Of a stretch of 64,000 bases of DNA, positions 53,001-64,000 are shown piece by piece (the first letter of the stretch is position 1; each line of letters opens with the position of its first letter). A program made the position numbers and the translations under genes. Under the pieces are notes generated by a model. The model worked only from the letters and a program-made list of their open reading frames with translations. It did no database searches and was not told where the DNA came from. The DNA is taken from the NCBI GenBank assembly GCA_040285825.1, contig JAUPSS010000001.1:3977681-4041680 (forward strand), read 5' to 3'. This stretch comes from Eukaryota sp. TZLM1-RC. Lineage: Eukaryota; Metamonada: BaSk clade.

Positions 53001-56000
53001 AGAATCATGGATGGTGTATTGATACTTCGCCAATTACCATTAGACGAATGGAAGTTAGATGCGGATATGCTGGCTGACAAGGGTAAATCATTACCTCAAC
53101 CATCGTGGACCCATTCTCTTTCAATGATGGCTAACACTTCGTTCCTGTCTTCGCTTAAGAATTTCCCTAAAGAGTGCATTACTGATGAGATTTGTGAGCT
53201 GTTAGAGCCTTACTTTGAGATGGAAGATTTTACGAAGGAAGCAGCAGCCTCTGTCTCTGGTAATATTGCTGGTCTTTGTTCATGGATTCGTGCAATGACT
53301 GTGTATCATTCAGTTGCCAAGTTCGTTGCCCCCAAGATTGAAGCTGTTCAACGCGCAGAAAAAGAATTAGAGTCGGCAAAATGCGGAACTACAGATTGCA
53401 GAGAATGAGTTAGCTGAAAAAAACAAAAAGTATTAGACGAAATGCAAGCCAAGTACGATGATGCTGTTGCTCAGAAGAGAGCAGTTCAAGAAGATGCCGA
53501 ACTCACTGAAAGAAGAATGGATTCTGCTAACAAACTGATCTCTGGTCTCTCTGGTGAACGTGAACGCTGGACGATACAATCTGCTGAGTTTAAGAAAGTT
53601 ATTGCTCAATTAGTAGGTGATGTTGCTGTTTCCACTGCTTTCTTGTCTTATGCTGGTCCATTCAATTCTGAATTTAGGGCATTGTTACTTGAAGAATACT
53701 GGTGTAAAGATCTGGTTCGAAGGAATATTCCATTTTCAGATAACCTTTCCGTCACAAAAAATCCTTGCTGACGATGCTACCATTGGTGAATGGAACCTTC
53801 AAGGCCTTCCCACAGATGATTTGTCAACTCAAAATGGTATCATTGTCACTTCTGCTTCACGTTTCCCTCTCCTTATTGATCCACAGGGTCAAGCCAAAGC
53901 ATGGTTGAAAAATCGCGAAGGACCCAATGGGTTGAAAATTTGCAGACTTGGTGATAAATATTTCAGACAAAAACTTAGAAGATTGCCTGCAGTTTGGAGC
54001 ACCTTTACTAATAGAAGATGTGGATGAAGAACTTGATCCCGCATTGGATCCCATTCTAGATAAGCAATGGATTAAGGTGGGTTCAAGGTTCAAGGTTAAG
54101 CTGGGTGATAAGGAAGTCGATCTAGCTGATGGTTTTAGGCTATATATCACGACTAAGCTTGCTAACCCGCTCTTCTCGCCTGAAACTTCCGCCAAAACTT
54201 CTATTGTAGATTTCACTGTTACTTTGAGGGGCCTGGAAGCTCAACTTTTGGGACGAGTTATTGAAACTGAGAAGAGTGAACTTGAACGATCAAGACAGCG
54301 TTTGTTGGAAGAAGTTAATTCTAATAAAAAATTAATGCAACAATTAGAGAAGAATCTAATTGAGAAGCTTGCCTCTGCTGGTGGTAATCTTTTGGATGAC
54401 ATCTCTTTAATAGACATGCTCAACAAAACTAAATCCACCTCTGAAGAAGTATCCCAAGCCTTAAAGAATGCAGTCGTCACTGAACAACGAATCAACGAAG
54501 CTCGAGAAGAATATCGTCCTGTAGCTACCCGTGGATCGGTGCTCTACTTTTTGGTAGCTGAAATGTCACTTGTTTCAAACATGTATCAATGCTCGTTGAA
54601 TCAGTTCCTTCAGCAGTTCGATTTGGGTATAGGAAGATCAGAAGATTCTCAGGTTACTTCGAAAAGAGTTTCTAATATTGTCACTTGTTTGACAGAAGTT
54701 GTTTTCAACTATGTCGCCAGATACCTCTTTGGTGATCATAAACTTTTATTCGTGTTATTATTAGCCCTAAAGGTTGATTTGGAAGCTGGTAACATTTCTT
54801 CCATTGAATTTGGTGCTCTAATTAAGGGAGGAGCAGCTCTAGACATCAAACAAGTTCGTGCCAAGCCCGTCGAATGGCTACCTGACGCTGCTTGGTTGAA
54901 CATTATTTCTAGTTCTCATGCTTCTTCTGCTCTGTCGTCACTTCCCGATTCCTTTGCCAATAGCCCTGAAATTTGGAATACTTGGTTCGAACATGAGTCT
55001 CCGGAAACTCTGACACTTCCAGAACCTTTTGCAAGTGCCAATCTCTCTGTGTTTAACAAACTTCTATTGGTGAGATCACTACGAGAAGATCGAGCTATGT
55101 TAGTGGCTCAGGATTATATCAAGAACGTTTTGGGACCAAGGTTTGTGGAGTCTGCGTCATCTACCATTGAAAGTACGTTTGCTGAATCAACCTGTTCTAC
55201 CCCTTTGATTTACCTGCTCTCACTTGGAGCCGACCCTTCGAGCGACATTGATTCCTTTGCCAAGAAGGAAAAGACTGTTCTTCACCAGGTTTCAATGGGA
55301 CAAGGTCAAGATGAACCTGCGAGGAAGTACATTGCACAAGCAAAGAAGAATGGTGAATGGGTGTTGCTCCAGAATTGTCACTTGTCTCTTGAATTTATGT
55401 CTGAAATTGAAGTTGCCTTCTCCACCCCTGACGACAGTGTTCACTCAGATTTCAGGTTGTGGATAACCACCGAACCACACTTGAAATTCCCCATAGGACT
55501 GCTCCAACTAGCAATTAAAGTTGCTGCTGAAGCTCCTCAAGGAATGAAAGCTGGCCTTAAAAGAACTTATAATTGGGTTAATCAAGACCTACTTGATCAA
55601 GTCGATAAACCTGAATGGAAACCTCTACTATATGCCCTCACATTTTTGCATTCAATTGAACAAGAACGAAGAAGATTTGGAACTTTTGGGTTGGATTGTA
55701 CCTTATGAATTCAACATGTCTGATTTGACAGCTTCGATAACTTTTCACAAAACTTATTGTACCAAACTGATGCTGAAAGGGGTATTTCATGGTCCCACTA
55801 TGCGGTATATGATCTGTGAGGTTCATTATGGCGGTCGTATCACGTGTGATTATGACCGTGTCCTTCAAAATGCACTGGGAAACTTCTATCTTAATGACAA
55901 AGTTTTGAGTCCCGACTATACCTTCCACGAAGGTTACCCACTTCCCTTGCAGAACTCAACTCAATTACCACCATTAGAGATTTTTATCGATTCGCTTCCC

Positions 56001-56974
56001 TGTCAATGATTTACCTACCGTTCTTGGACTTCACTTAAATGCTGACATTACTTTCAGAACCAACCAATGCAATACCATTCTTGACACAATTTTTAGCTGT
56101 TCAGCCAAAGGATTCTGCTGCTGGAGGTGAACTCACAAGAGAAGAAATTGCAGATAAAATGTCGCACGATATGCTTCGGAACCTACCAGATGATTTTTGT
56201 CTCACATGAAGTAGAGGGACAATTGCAACGCTTGGGTAGAATGAAACCTCTAACAATCTTTTTTTGAGACAGGAAGTTGAACGTCTTCAACGGGTTATAT
56301 CCAAGGTTCGTAAAGAACTTGGCGAATTGTTGCTCGCCATTACTGGTACGATTGTAATGTCGCAATCCCTACAGGACATTCTGACTGCTATTACTGATGG
56401 TAAAAGTACCTCCTGAATGGACGAAGATTTCGTGGAACTCACCTACTTTGGGCTTTTGGTTAACTGACTTAGACTCGAGACATCGGCAATTGTTTTTCAT
56501 GGTTGACAGAAGGTCGACCTCTGAGTTTCTGGCTCGGTGGATTCTTTTAATCCTCAAGGGTTTTTGACATCTACAAAGCAAGAAATCGCACGTGCTCATC
56601 AGGGTTGGGCTCTGGATACTTTTACATATTCAGACCACAGTTAAAAAAACTTGGTACCCAGTGACCTCAAGCAAGAACATAAACTTAATCCTGGTGAGGG
56701 GTCTACATTCATGGTTTAACCTTGGAAGGAGCCAGATGGGACCGTGATTTAGGAAAATTAGCTGAACAAAAACTTAAAGAGTTAACATGTCCTTTGCCTG
56801 TTCTGTATGTAACTGCAAGTGATACTCCTCTTGGCGGACAACCTACTTACACTTGTCCTGTTTTTCTTTGGTAGAAATAGGCAAGATCATGTTTTTGATG
56901 TAGAATTGCCCACATCTAAGAATCCTAATCATTGGACTATTAGAGGAACTGCATTGCTCTGCTCTGACTGTTAG
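50087..56974 (+). pseudogene. Dynein heavy chain, 3' half, second copy with many frameshifts
   Basis: Starts inside AAA2 (after the P2 P-loop) and runs to the same stop as the gene at 7482-20985. More than twenty one-base indels break it; the longest intact stretch is 53948-55708. That stretch crosses the point where copy 1 is frameshifted and is open there. No start codon or promoter: it is fused to retrotransposon sequence. It would not make dynein as given. Confidence 0.9.
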
Positions 56975-57138
56975 ACGTTCATTGCTCTTTGTAGATTTTT
57001 GTATTGTACTTTAATAAAAATTTTTATTTAATTGTTTTTTTATTTAATTGTTTTTAAAATAATATTGTATTTATTTTCTACGTAATTACAAAACAAAACA
57101 AATTAAAACACATAAGCAACAAAACTGTCCACAACTCT

Positions 57139-57828
57139 TTATGAATTCTTATACAGCTTGGACATCATTAAACTCAAGTACTTGGGAACACTTCTATACA
57201 AAGCAAAAATGACACGATTCTTCCATAAATACCCTGCAAAATTCTTACCACTTGAACGACAAAGATTATCAAAATCATTGAGAAAAATTCAAACCAGACT
57301 GACCAATGTTACCAAAAAAATAGGAAGGAAAAAGGAACAAAAGAAAACTTCGAGTAAAAGTTCCTATTTAAATCATTCAATAACTCAGCATATTTGTCTC
57401 GTTTACGAACCTCAGCCTTGTTCAAGTGGCCATTAGAACTAACTAAAAACATCATCACGATAAATTGAAGCAAAGGGATCGACAGTTGTATAATCAACAA
57501 CAGCTTGAGAGGAATCCACAAAAGGAGCAATTAAATCACTATGACGAGAATCAAACAGAATATTATCCCGATAATGCCTCAACAAAGGTTCTACTTTGCA
57601 ACTAAAATTGTAACTCTTGAACATCTCATATGTCAAATCACGAACGGCATTATGAAGAACTGACCTATATTGGAGAAATTTCTTACAACTCACAATATGA
57701 CGGAAATTGGCTGACAGTTTTTCGTTGCAAATACAAGCAGAATTATCCAAAAGTCTATTTGGATACAGCCTTGATCTCAAACGAGTGTTTTGTTTCCAAG
57801 CTTCATTTGTTAATTTAGTTGTTTTCAT
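57139..57828 (-). pseudogene. LINE-like endonuclease fragment, second copy
   Basis: Copy of 21144-21830. Frameshifted by extra A/T bases around 57280-57320 and 57448. Confidence 0.8.
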
Positions 57829-58452
57829 TTAATTGTTTTGGATTAATGTTATTTTCATTTTTGGTTATGTTGAAAACACGGCTCCAGATTTTTTTCTAAT
57901 GACCTGCAGGAATTCCTTGCATTCCTTACTGTATTTGAGTACAAAGTTGCACTTATGAACTACCACAATATTCCATCAACGAACTTGGTCACGCTCAAAA
58001 TCACATTAAAGCTCCCTCTGTTAAACCACCAAAAACAGATGAAATCATTAGCGTTGAAGCCGCTAAAACCACTTTAATGGAGTGGCGTTAAATTTCGAAG
58101 GAAATCAATATATCTTTTGTTTACACTGAAATAGTGGATTAATCCAATTGAAGTCCTACTGATATCTTCATGTATTTTTGGTATTCAACGCAGATTACAT
58201 AGTTCCAAATCTGAAATATTTGAGGAATGGCTTTATTACTCAACTCCAATTCCTAAGAATGAATTTGGTAATTCTTGTAATTCCGTGGTGGTGAGTTAAA
58301 CTATATTTTTAATGAAAATTCGATTTTGTTGAAATGGGGAAACATTTGAATTCCATAAGAAATGCAATCTGTTTTTCTATTGTATCTCAAATTGATACAG
58401 TTGGTAGATGATGTAACTGATATACTGACAATATTTATCTAGAACAGATTAT

Positions 58453-59164
58453 TCACATGTACCAGTGGCAGGTGGGAGCATGTGCTGTGTTACCAATAGC
58501 TCGAATACCCTCCTCACCATTGTAGTTTGCCGAACAACGCCAACAGAATTCATACCTGTGATTACAAAGGACAATAAACATACTGACACACACTACATGT
58601 CATATGATCACATCCATCTATTTTTCAATCCCATGGTTACATGAAGGACACGGCTTGGTGTTTTTGGTTAATGTAGTTTCGATTTGCATTCTCCTCAGAT
58701 TCATACACACTAATTTGGTAGTCTCTACAAGTTTTACCCTCATGCCAGAGAACCCTGTCAATGTAACAAGTCTTGGCAGCACATGCCATACAGTGAATGA
58801 TGGGATTTTTCTTCTCCTGATTCTATTATTGCCCCCATCCACAGCTACTGGCAGCGCACCATCTGAATTCGGGCATAGATTCAACAAGACGTTTAAAAAG
58901 CAGGTTGTCATACCTTTCAAAGTCATTGGCTGATGCAAAGATTTTCAGGGTGTCAAAGGTCATTGTAGCTTTACAAGAGCTGTGTAAAGCAAGGAACATC
59001 ACGAAAACCATTCTTTTGAATCAGCTCTTCTTTCACGTGTTTTCTTATACAATTGTCACAACATGTTCGTTCATGATCGCAGGGCAGGAGACATCTTGAT
59101 AGACCAATCTTCCTCAGATGGTTTTATCATCGATGCATATTGCACATGTTATTGAAGCTGCCAT
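58453..59164 (-). pseudogene. RBR ligase copy A, second copy, frameshifted
   Basis: Copy of 22454-23163. Several one-base indels break RING1, IBR and RING2 frames (for example an extra A in TGTGTAAAGC at about 58985 and one G fewer in GCCCCCATCC near 58834). Confidence 0.85.
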
Positions 59165-59210
59165 GGTGAAAGTTGATTTTGATGATCAAATTTTTATCAA
59201 ATTATATACC

Positions 59211-59520
59211 ATGTGCAAAAAGTTTCATTATAGAGGCATTTATTGAGCCATTAGTACGTAAGCTGTCTTCAGATCAAACTGATGATTGCTTTGGTAAAAA
59301 GAAGGGCAGATTTAGTAGCTCCAGGGATCGATGGTGTTTTTCAATGTTGTGGATGTTGTCTCAGTTGATGTTTGCAAAAATTCTGCTGCTCGTTTAGTGT
59401 ATTCCGCTGATTGGCCGTTATCTAACGCCGAAAAACAGAAAGATAAAAAATATGAAGAACCTTTGATAAAACACCTTTTTACCTGTTCTCAATGAGCGGA
59501 CAGTTCTTTTGATAAATTAA
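59211..59520 (+). pseudogene. Second LINE-like fragment, second copy
   Basis: Copy of 23209-23514 with extra bases in A and T runs that break the frame. Confidence 0.8.
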
Positions 59521-59905
59521 ATATCCACTAATGGACCTCTGAACGCTGATAACGAAGAATTAAATACCTCTTAGTATTTGTAGGTTCTTTTACTTTTTGC
59601 ACTGTATTTGTAGATTCTTTTTACTATCCAATTTTTAGTCGCTCTGAAGGAACTCAATGCTTTAGAAATCACAGATGTTTTTGATTTGGAGCATTGGCGT
59701 TATCTTCAGCATACCTATGCTAATTCAGTGATAATGGTCCTGAGTTCGCCAATGAGAGTTTCAAATTGGTGTGTAATAAATTAGCGATTGAGATGAGTAA
59801 CTCAATACCCAACTATTCATAAAGTAATCGACTTGTGGAACGTACACATACAGACGTTCTTCAATGCTTAAGAAAACTACTAATAGACTTCAAGAGTTAG
59901 CTTAC
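59521..59905 (+). pseudogene. Ty3 integrase relic, second copy
   Basis: Copy of 23515-23905; SDNGPEF-coding and LVERTHTD-coding stretches are retained, with small deletions such as CACACTAATGG to CACTAATGG. Confidence 0.75.
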
Positions 59906-60397
59906 ATTTAAAGACATTATTTTCTTTCAAATATACTTACTTCGATGTTGAAATTAAAAACCTTGAGAATTTTTCAAGGCACATTTAGTGACCTCTCATA
60001 AAAGTCATAGATGAACTGTTTTTCTTTGAAAGAATCTTAAGTACATCCTTGTATTCATGGTTCATTTAGACTAATAATTTCTTCTAAAATATACCAAACA
60101 CGTCTTCTGGATGTTGATTTAGGTGACAGTTTTTGAATCAATTGCCATTGTTGCAGCTGCAATAAGACAGATAATACAACTGAAATGTTGACAAATAGTG
60201 TAAATAGAAGACCATGGAAAAGACAAACAGCGACTTTTTACACAGAGCTTACCATATGTCCATTTCACTAAAAGCTTGTGGTATTGATTGTATCAATACA
60301 GATTCAAATGCTTAGATAGTGATGGAAGAACTGAATGATGATAATAAATTATTGAAATCCAATATGAAAAATTCTCATTTGCAGAAGCCACACTTGA

Positions 60398-61511
60398 ATG
60401 GACCCGGTTTCCCAGTTCCTATCCATCTTTCCCGATGCTTCACCAGAAACTGCTAAACAGTTTCTAGACATAACAAATGGTGATATAGAGCAAGCCATCG
60501 TTTTCTACACAGACAGTGCTCCTCCTGAAGCATTTCCAACATCTTCACAGCCTCCCTCTCGTCCCCTCAACCCTCACCGCCATCACGTTCTCCTCAAGCC
60601 CGCTCCCCACAACGCAGAGTGGCCACACTCTCAGATTTCAGTGGTTGTGGCCCTCAATCATGTGAATCCTGTCCCAGTTCATGTAGGATGAGCGTGAGGT
60701 CAGTACTTTGCAGGCCATGGTGAAGGTGGATCAGGCGAATCCTACTCCCTCCCCAGTCTCCACAAAGACAAGGTTGACAACATAATTGCGCAGGCAAAAC
60801 AGGGAGGGCCACCACCTGAACCAACAGAGCCTGCGCCCTCTTTTCTTCCAAGGTGCCGGCTATAGACTTGGTGAAACAAACTTTATGCGCCGGGAAGAGT
60901 TCCAGCAACCTCAGCTACGCTCAATGAAGGTCAATCACCGTCAATGTCACTATTTACTCCAATGGTCTCCTAGTGGATGACGAAACATTCTTCTCCTTTA
61001 ATGATCCTTCTAATGAAGGTATGCTTGATGCGATGATGCGACAGGAGATTCCACCACAGTTGCAGGATTTGATAAAGCAAAAACCGCAGTGGACCTTTTT
61101 AGAGCAAGAGATTTCCGTCCAATTAAGTGACAAGAAATCTGAGGAATACCAACCACCAAAACCAAAGTTTGAAGCGTTCAAGGGTCATGGTATGCGGCTT
61201 GGTGCTACACCATCTAGACCTTCCCCTCAAGTTTCTCAGGCCTCTGTACAGAAAGCTCCCTCTAAACCTGCTGTCCCAGCTCCAAGTAATGGTGACAGGT
61301 GCAGAGTCAAGGTGCGATTGGCTAGAGGAGGGTTGAAGTTTTCGAGGTGAGTAGGAAGGAAAGTTGCTGATTTGTGGAAGTTGGTAGCTTCACAAACTGG
61401 AAGTAGCAGATTTGAGCTCTATCCTCCAGTCCCAGGATCTAAGGCATTAGATAAAAAAACCTTTCTATTAGATCTGCTGGTCTTGTAAATGGTGTAGCTA
61501 TGCAGAAGTAG
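60398..61511 (+). pseudogene. p47/Shp1-like gene, second copy, frameshifted
   Basis: Copy of 24399-25520. The first 50 codons are open; the frame then breaks in the Pro-rich linker (CCCCCT shortened at about 60565) and again at several places through SEP and UBX. Confidence 0.88.
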
Positions 61512-62147
61512 CTAATAAAGTTGTAAGTTTGTGCGGAAATTGTATTTTTAATTCCAAGTATTATTGTAAATATTGTAGTAGCACATATTGATTGACTTTT
61601 CTTGACTTTTCTTGACTTTTTCTTGAATTGAGTTCACAAACTCCAAATTTCTATCATTTTCTGTCCCAAAATCGTGAATTATAAAATAAATAATCTGTTT
61701 TATTTTATATAGATATGTGTCAAAGACTGGGCAGATGCTAAATACTGATGACCGCAAAAAGACTTACATTTTGAGCTTAAAGGAGCTTGATTTTTACTCT
61801 ACTGGACTATAGAGAAAAAGACTGTTGCAAGTATTTCACTTTAGTATCTGGGTATTATTTAAAATGTACGGTTTTTCCTAAAAAAACTGATTCAACTTTT
61901 GCTAACCTTGTTCAATCTGGTAAAATCTGTTTTAAATTCAATTTGATTTATTTATATTTATTATCACCATTAATTTAACAAGCTAGAAGATCAATGTTAA
62001 ACTAAATCTAGCCAATTAGAGTTATTGACTTACCACCATAATGTTTTTCTGAATCTGACATGTTTTCTCAACTCTTGTAGAAATCCAAATACAAAACCAG
62101 CTGCTGGAAAATTGTAGTTAAATACAAAATAAATTAAAAAAATAATA

Positions 62148-63238
62148 TTAAACCAATTCAATAACAGAATCAGGATGCAAAACTTCCAAACATCGCTTCA
62201 GATAAGATCCCTCTTCTACTTTCTTTACAAAGCTCAATCCCTTTTTCCTTCCACTCTCAGCTCTTTCTCCTTCAAATCCAACTCCAACGTCAGAACGTCA
62301 CCCTTACCCCACCCTTTGAGAAAACGGTCCAAAGCTTAAAACCACCTAGGCAGCAGTTGAACTTATACAAAGACGGATCGTGAGCAATTCCGACAGAGCC
62401 GAGTTCCGATACTAGATTTTCTGGCATTATACCAACAATAACACCTGCATTTTGCCCCATTGGGTGTGAAATAACGAACCTTCAAGTGTATTTGTTGCCA
62501 GGGTCCATTCTCAAATTCCCCACGGTGAGTACCACTGCTCATCCCGTCCTTTGTGAGTTTACTTGGCGGTGATCAGGGGACAACACAAGTTCAGATGGAG
62601 TGTAATTGGAATCAAATAAAGAAGACCAGAAGGGGAAGAAATGGGTTTGAAAAGTTCAGTAAAGTTATTAGAAAACCTCGCAGACTCTTCTTCAAGATTG
62701 TCAAATAGAATGCGGTTCATCGGAATAATCTGATCATGAGTGTTTCCAAAAATAGACTCTGCTGAAGACACCGCCTCATTAGGATTGATTGGAGTAGCGG
62801 TGGAGGTTGAAAGGACTGAATTTATTGAGTGATTTGAGAGATTCGAATAACTGTCGTAATCGAACAGGGAGGTTGGCAGCAACTATTGCAACTTGGGTTT
62901 CAAACTTACGAGAACAACTATGCTCGATCGATTCGAATATGGAGTTGATTTTTGAAGATAATGTGTGATAGCGGAACCGTTGAATGTGAGAGAGTGGTTG
63001 AGAAACATTGAGGACGTGCTGTCACGCAATCAATGCAAGGATTGTCCAACATCTGCGAAGGATGGTGAGGACACTCAGGTGGTTTGTGTGGTGGCTGCTG
63101 AAGATTGGGGTGAGTATGATCACTGAGTGTTCGGTAGGAGTGGATAGCAGTGCAGCATTCATCACACAAAACAGGAAGTACACTGTGTACAACTTGTTGT
63201 TGCAGTGCGAGACGAACATTCAAACATTGGTCTTTCAT
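62148..63238 (-). pseudogene. B-box/SPRY gene, second copy, frameshifted
   Basis: Copy of 26152-27249 with indels and substitutions in both B-boxes and the SPRY part; several conserved Cys positions are shifted out of frame. Confidence 0.88.
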
Positions 63239-64000
63239 TGAAATTGAGGAAAAGTCCCGATAAATCCAACATCTTCAACTCCAATATCACTTTAAAGGCA
63301 GAACACAACAATTCGATTCTGCCAAAATAACTACTGAAGCTTCTATTGATCCCTTATTCAACAATCTGTTTCCAAAATATCAAAAACGTTAGACAGTAGG
63401 TCAAAGTCCAATATTTTTAGCAGAACTAAAAGGATTCTGTGCTTCCTTTGGTAAAGAGTTGTTAGCATCATTTTCCATGGTTTGTTGATTGGGTTCAATC
63501 TCGGTTGTTCTATGGTGGCGCGATACTGAAAATGATTCAAAAAAGGCAGATATCTTGAATTAAGTTGCGATATTTTTATTTTGCAATAGATATCTGAGTT
63601 CATAACTGCAAACTTGGTTTTGGTTTGTCTAAGTTATGATGTGAGTATATTGTTATTCAAGAGCCACAATTTGTTGAAAGACCCACTGATTCATTCTTGT
63701 TGTTCGAAATGTAATGATAAAAGTTGAGGTCACCAAAGGAATCTTCACTTAGTTTTTCAATTGATTGTTTACTGCATTTGACAAAAGTTGTTAAACGTAT
63801 GGGAGAAATGTGTGAAGAATGGAAGTGACACAATCTCGATTGAACACACATATATTGAATAGAACAACAGGCCGTATTGTGAGGATACCTTTTCTTATAA
63901 CCTTTATTTATTCGTCGATCCTAACTGAGTGTAGTTAAAATAGTGGGAAATTGGTGCAAATGCAGAAATAGAATTGTTACCTCCCATCTATCAATTCACC

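Larger units (their letters stand above)
50087..64000. repeat. Copy 2 of the 13.9-kb segment, error-rich
   Basis: Matches 14131 to about 28005 in the same orientation and order through to the window end. In the dynein part it is 33 nt longer than copy 1, almost entirely from one-base additions to homopolymers (for example G5A7 against shorter runs, TTTT against TTT). After about 55.7 kb deletions and substitutions also appear, and they are densest in the last kilobase. See findings. Confidence 0.95.

Noticed and set aside
50087-64000. Copy 2 genes as functional paralogs
   Set aside because: Every gene in it is broken by indels, mostly in homopolymers; none has an intact frame over its full length.

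Overview
The window looks like nuclear DNA of a flagellated (zoosporic) eukaryote with a small, AT-rich, gene-dense genome. Evidence for a flagellum is an axonemal outer-arm dynein heavy chain and the centriole protein POC1. Several genes carry extremely short GT-AG introns of about 26-32 nt, many with a GTATGT-like donor. TAA, TAG and TGA all act as stops. TOP3B with an RGG tail and a class IIB aldolase do not fit Dikarya. A zoosporic or early-diverging fungus (Cryptomycota/chytrid grade, Rozella-like) is my best inference; it is not proven.

Layout: 0-0.34 kb, edge of a cardiolipin-synthase-like gene; 1.28-2.43 kb, a decayed Fanzor (eukaryotic TnpB-like RNA-guided nuclease) relic; 2.5-6.7 kb, TBCE-like LRR protein, class II fructose-bisphosphate aldolase, OST2/DAD1 and a small unknown gene; 7.5-21.0 kb, a dynein heavy chain of the DNAH5/8 (gamma) type; 21-24 kb, a transposon graveyard (LINE-like C-terminal endonuclease fragments and a Ty3 integrase relic) around an RBR E3 ligase gene; 24.4-27.2 kb, a p47/Shp1-like SEP-UBX gene and a B-box/SPRY gene; 28.5-30.2 kb, two more RBR genes; 30.2-32.3 kb, mostly relics; 32.3-42.3 kb, housekeeping genes ALG11, a protein with FxPxI repeats, NSA2, POC1 and TOP3B, with LINE-like fragments between the last two; 43.5-50.1 kb, a Ty3/gypsy element with intact gag, damaged RT, and intact RNase H and integrase.

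At 50,087 the integrase is cut off and the sequence becomes a second copy of 14,131 to about 28,005, running to the window end. This 13.9-kb copy carries the dynein 3' half, LINE fragments, RBR, SEP-UBX and B-box/SPRY genes. It differs from copy 1 mostly by 1-nt homopolymer insertions, with substitutions and deletions increasing toward the window end. That pattern suits an unpolished contig end joined wrongly better than an old duplication, but a real duplication is not excluded. Copy 2 has an intact reading frame exactly where copy 1 of the dynein has a 2-nt frameshift.

Functionally, the host genes cover flagellum/centriole (dynein, POC1, TBCE, perhaps the FxPxI protein), N-glycosylation (ALG11, OST2), ribosome assembly (NSA2), ubiquitin/Cdc48 biology (RBRs, SEP-UBX) and metabolism (aldolase, cardiolipin synthase). 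The most notable non-host item is the Fanzor relic.
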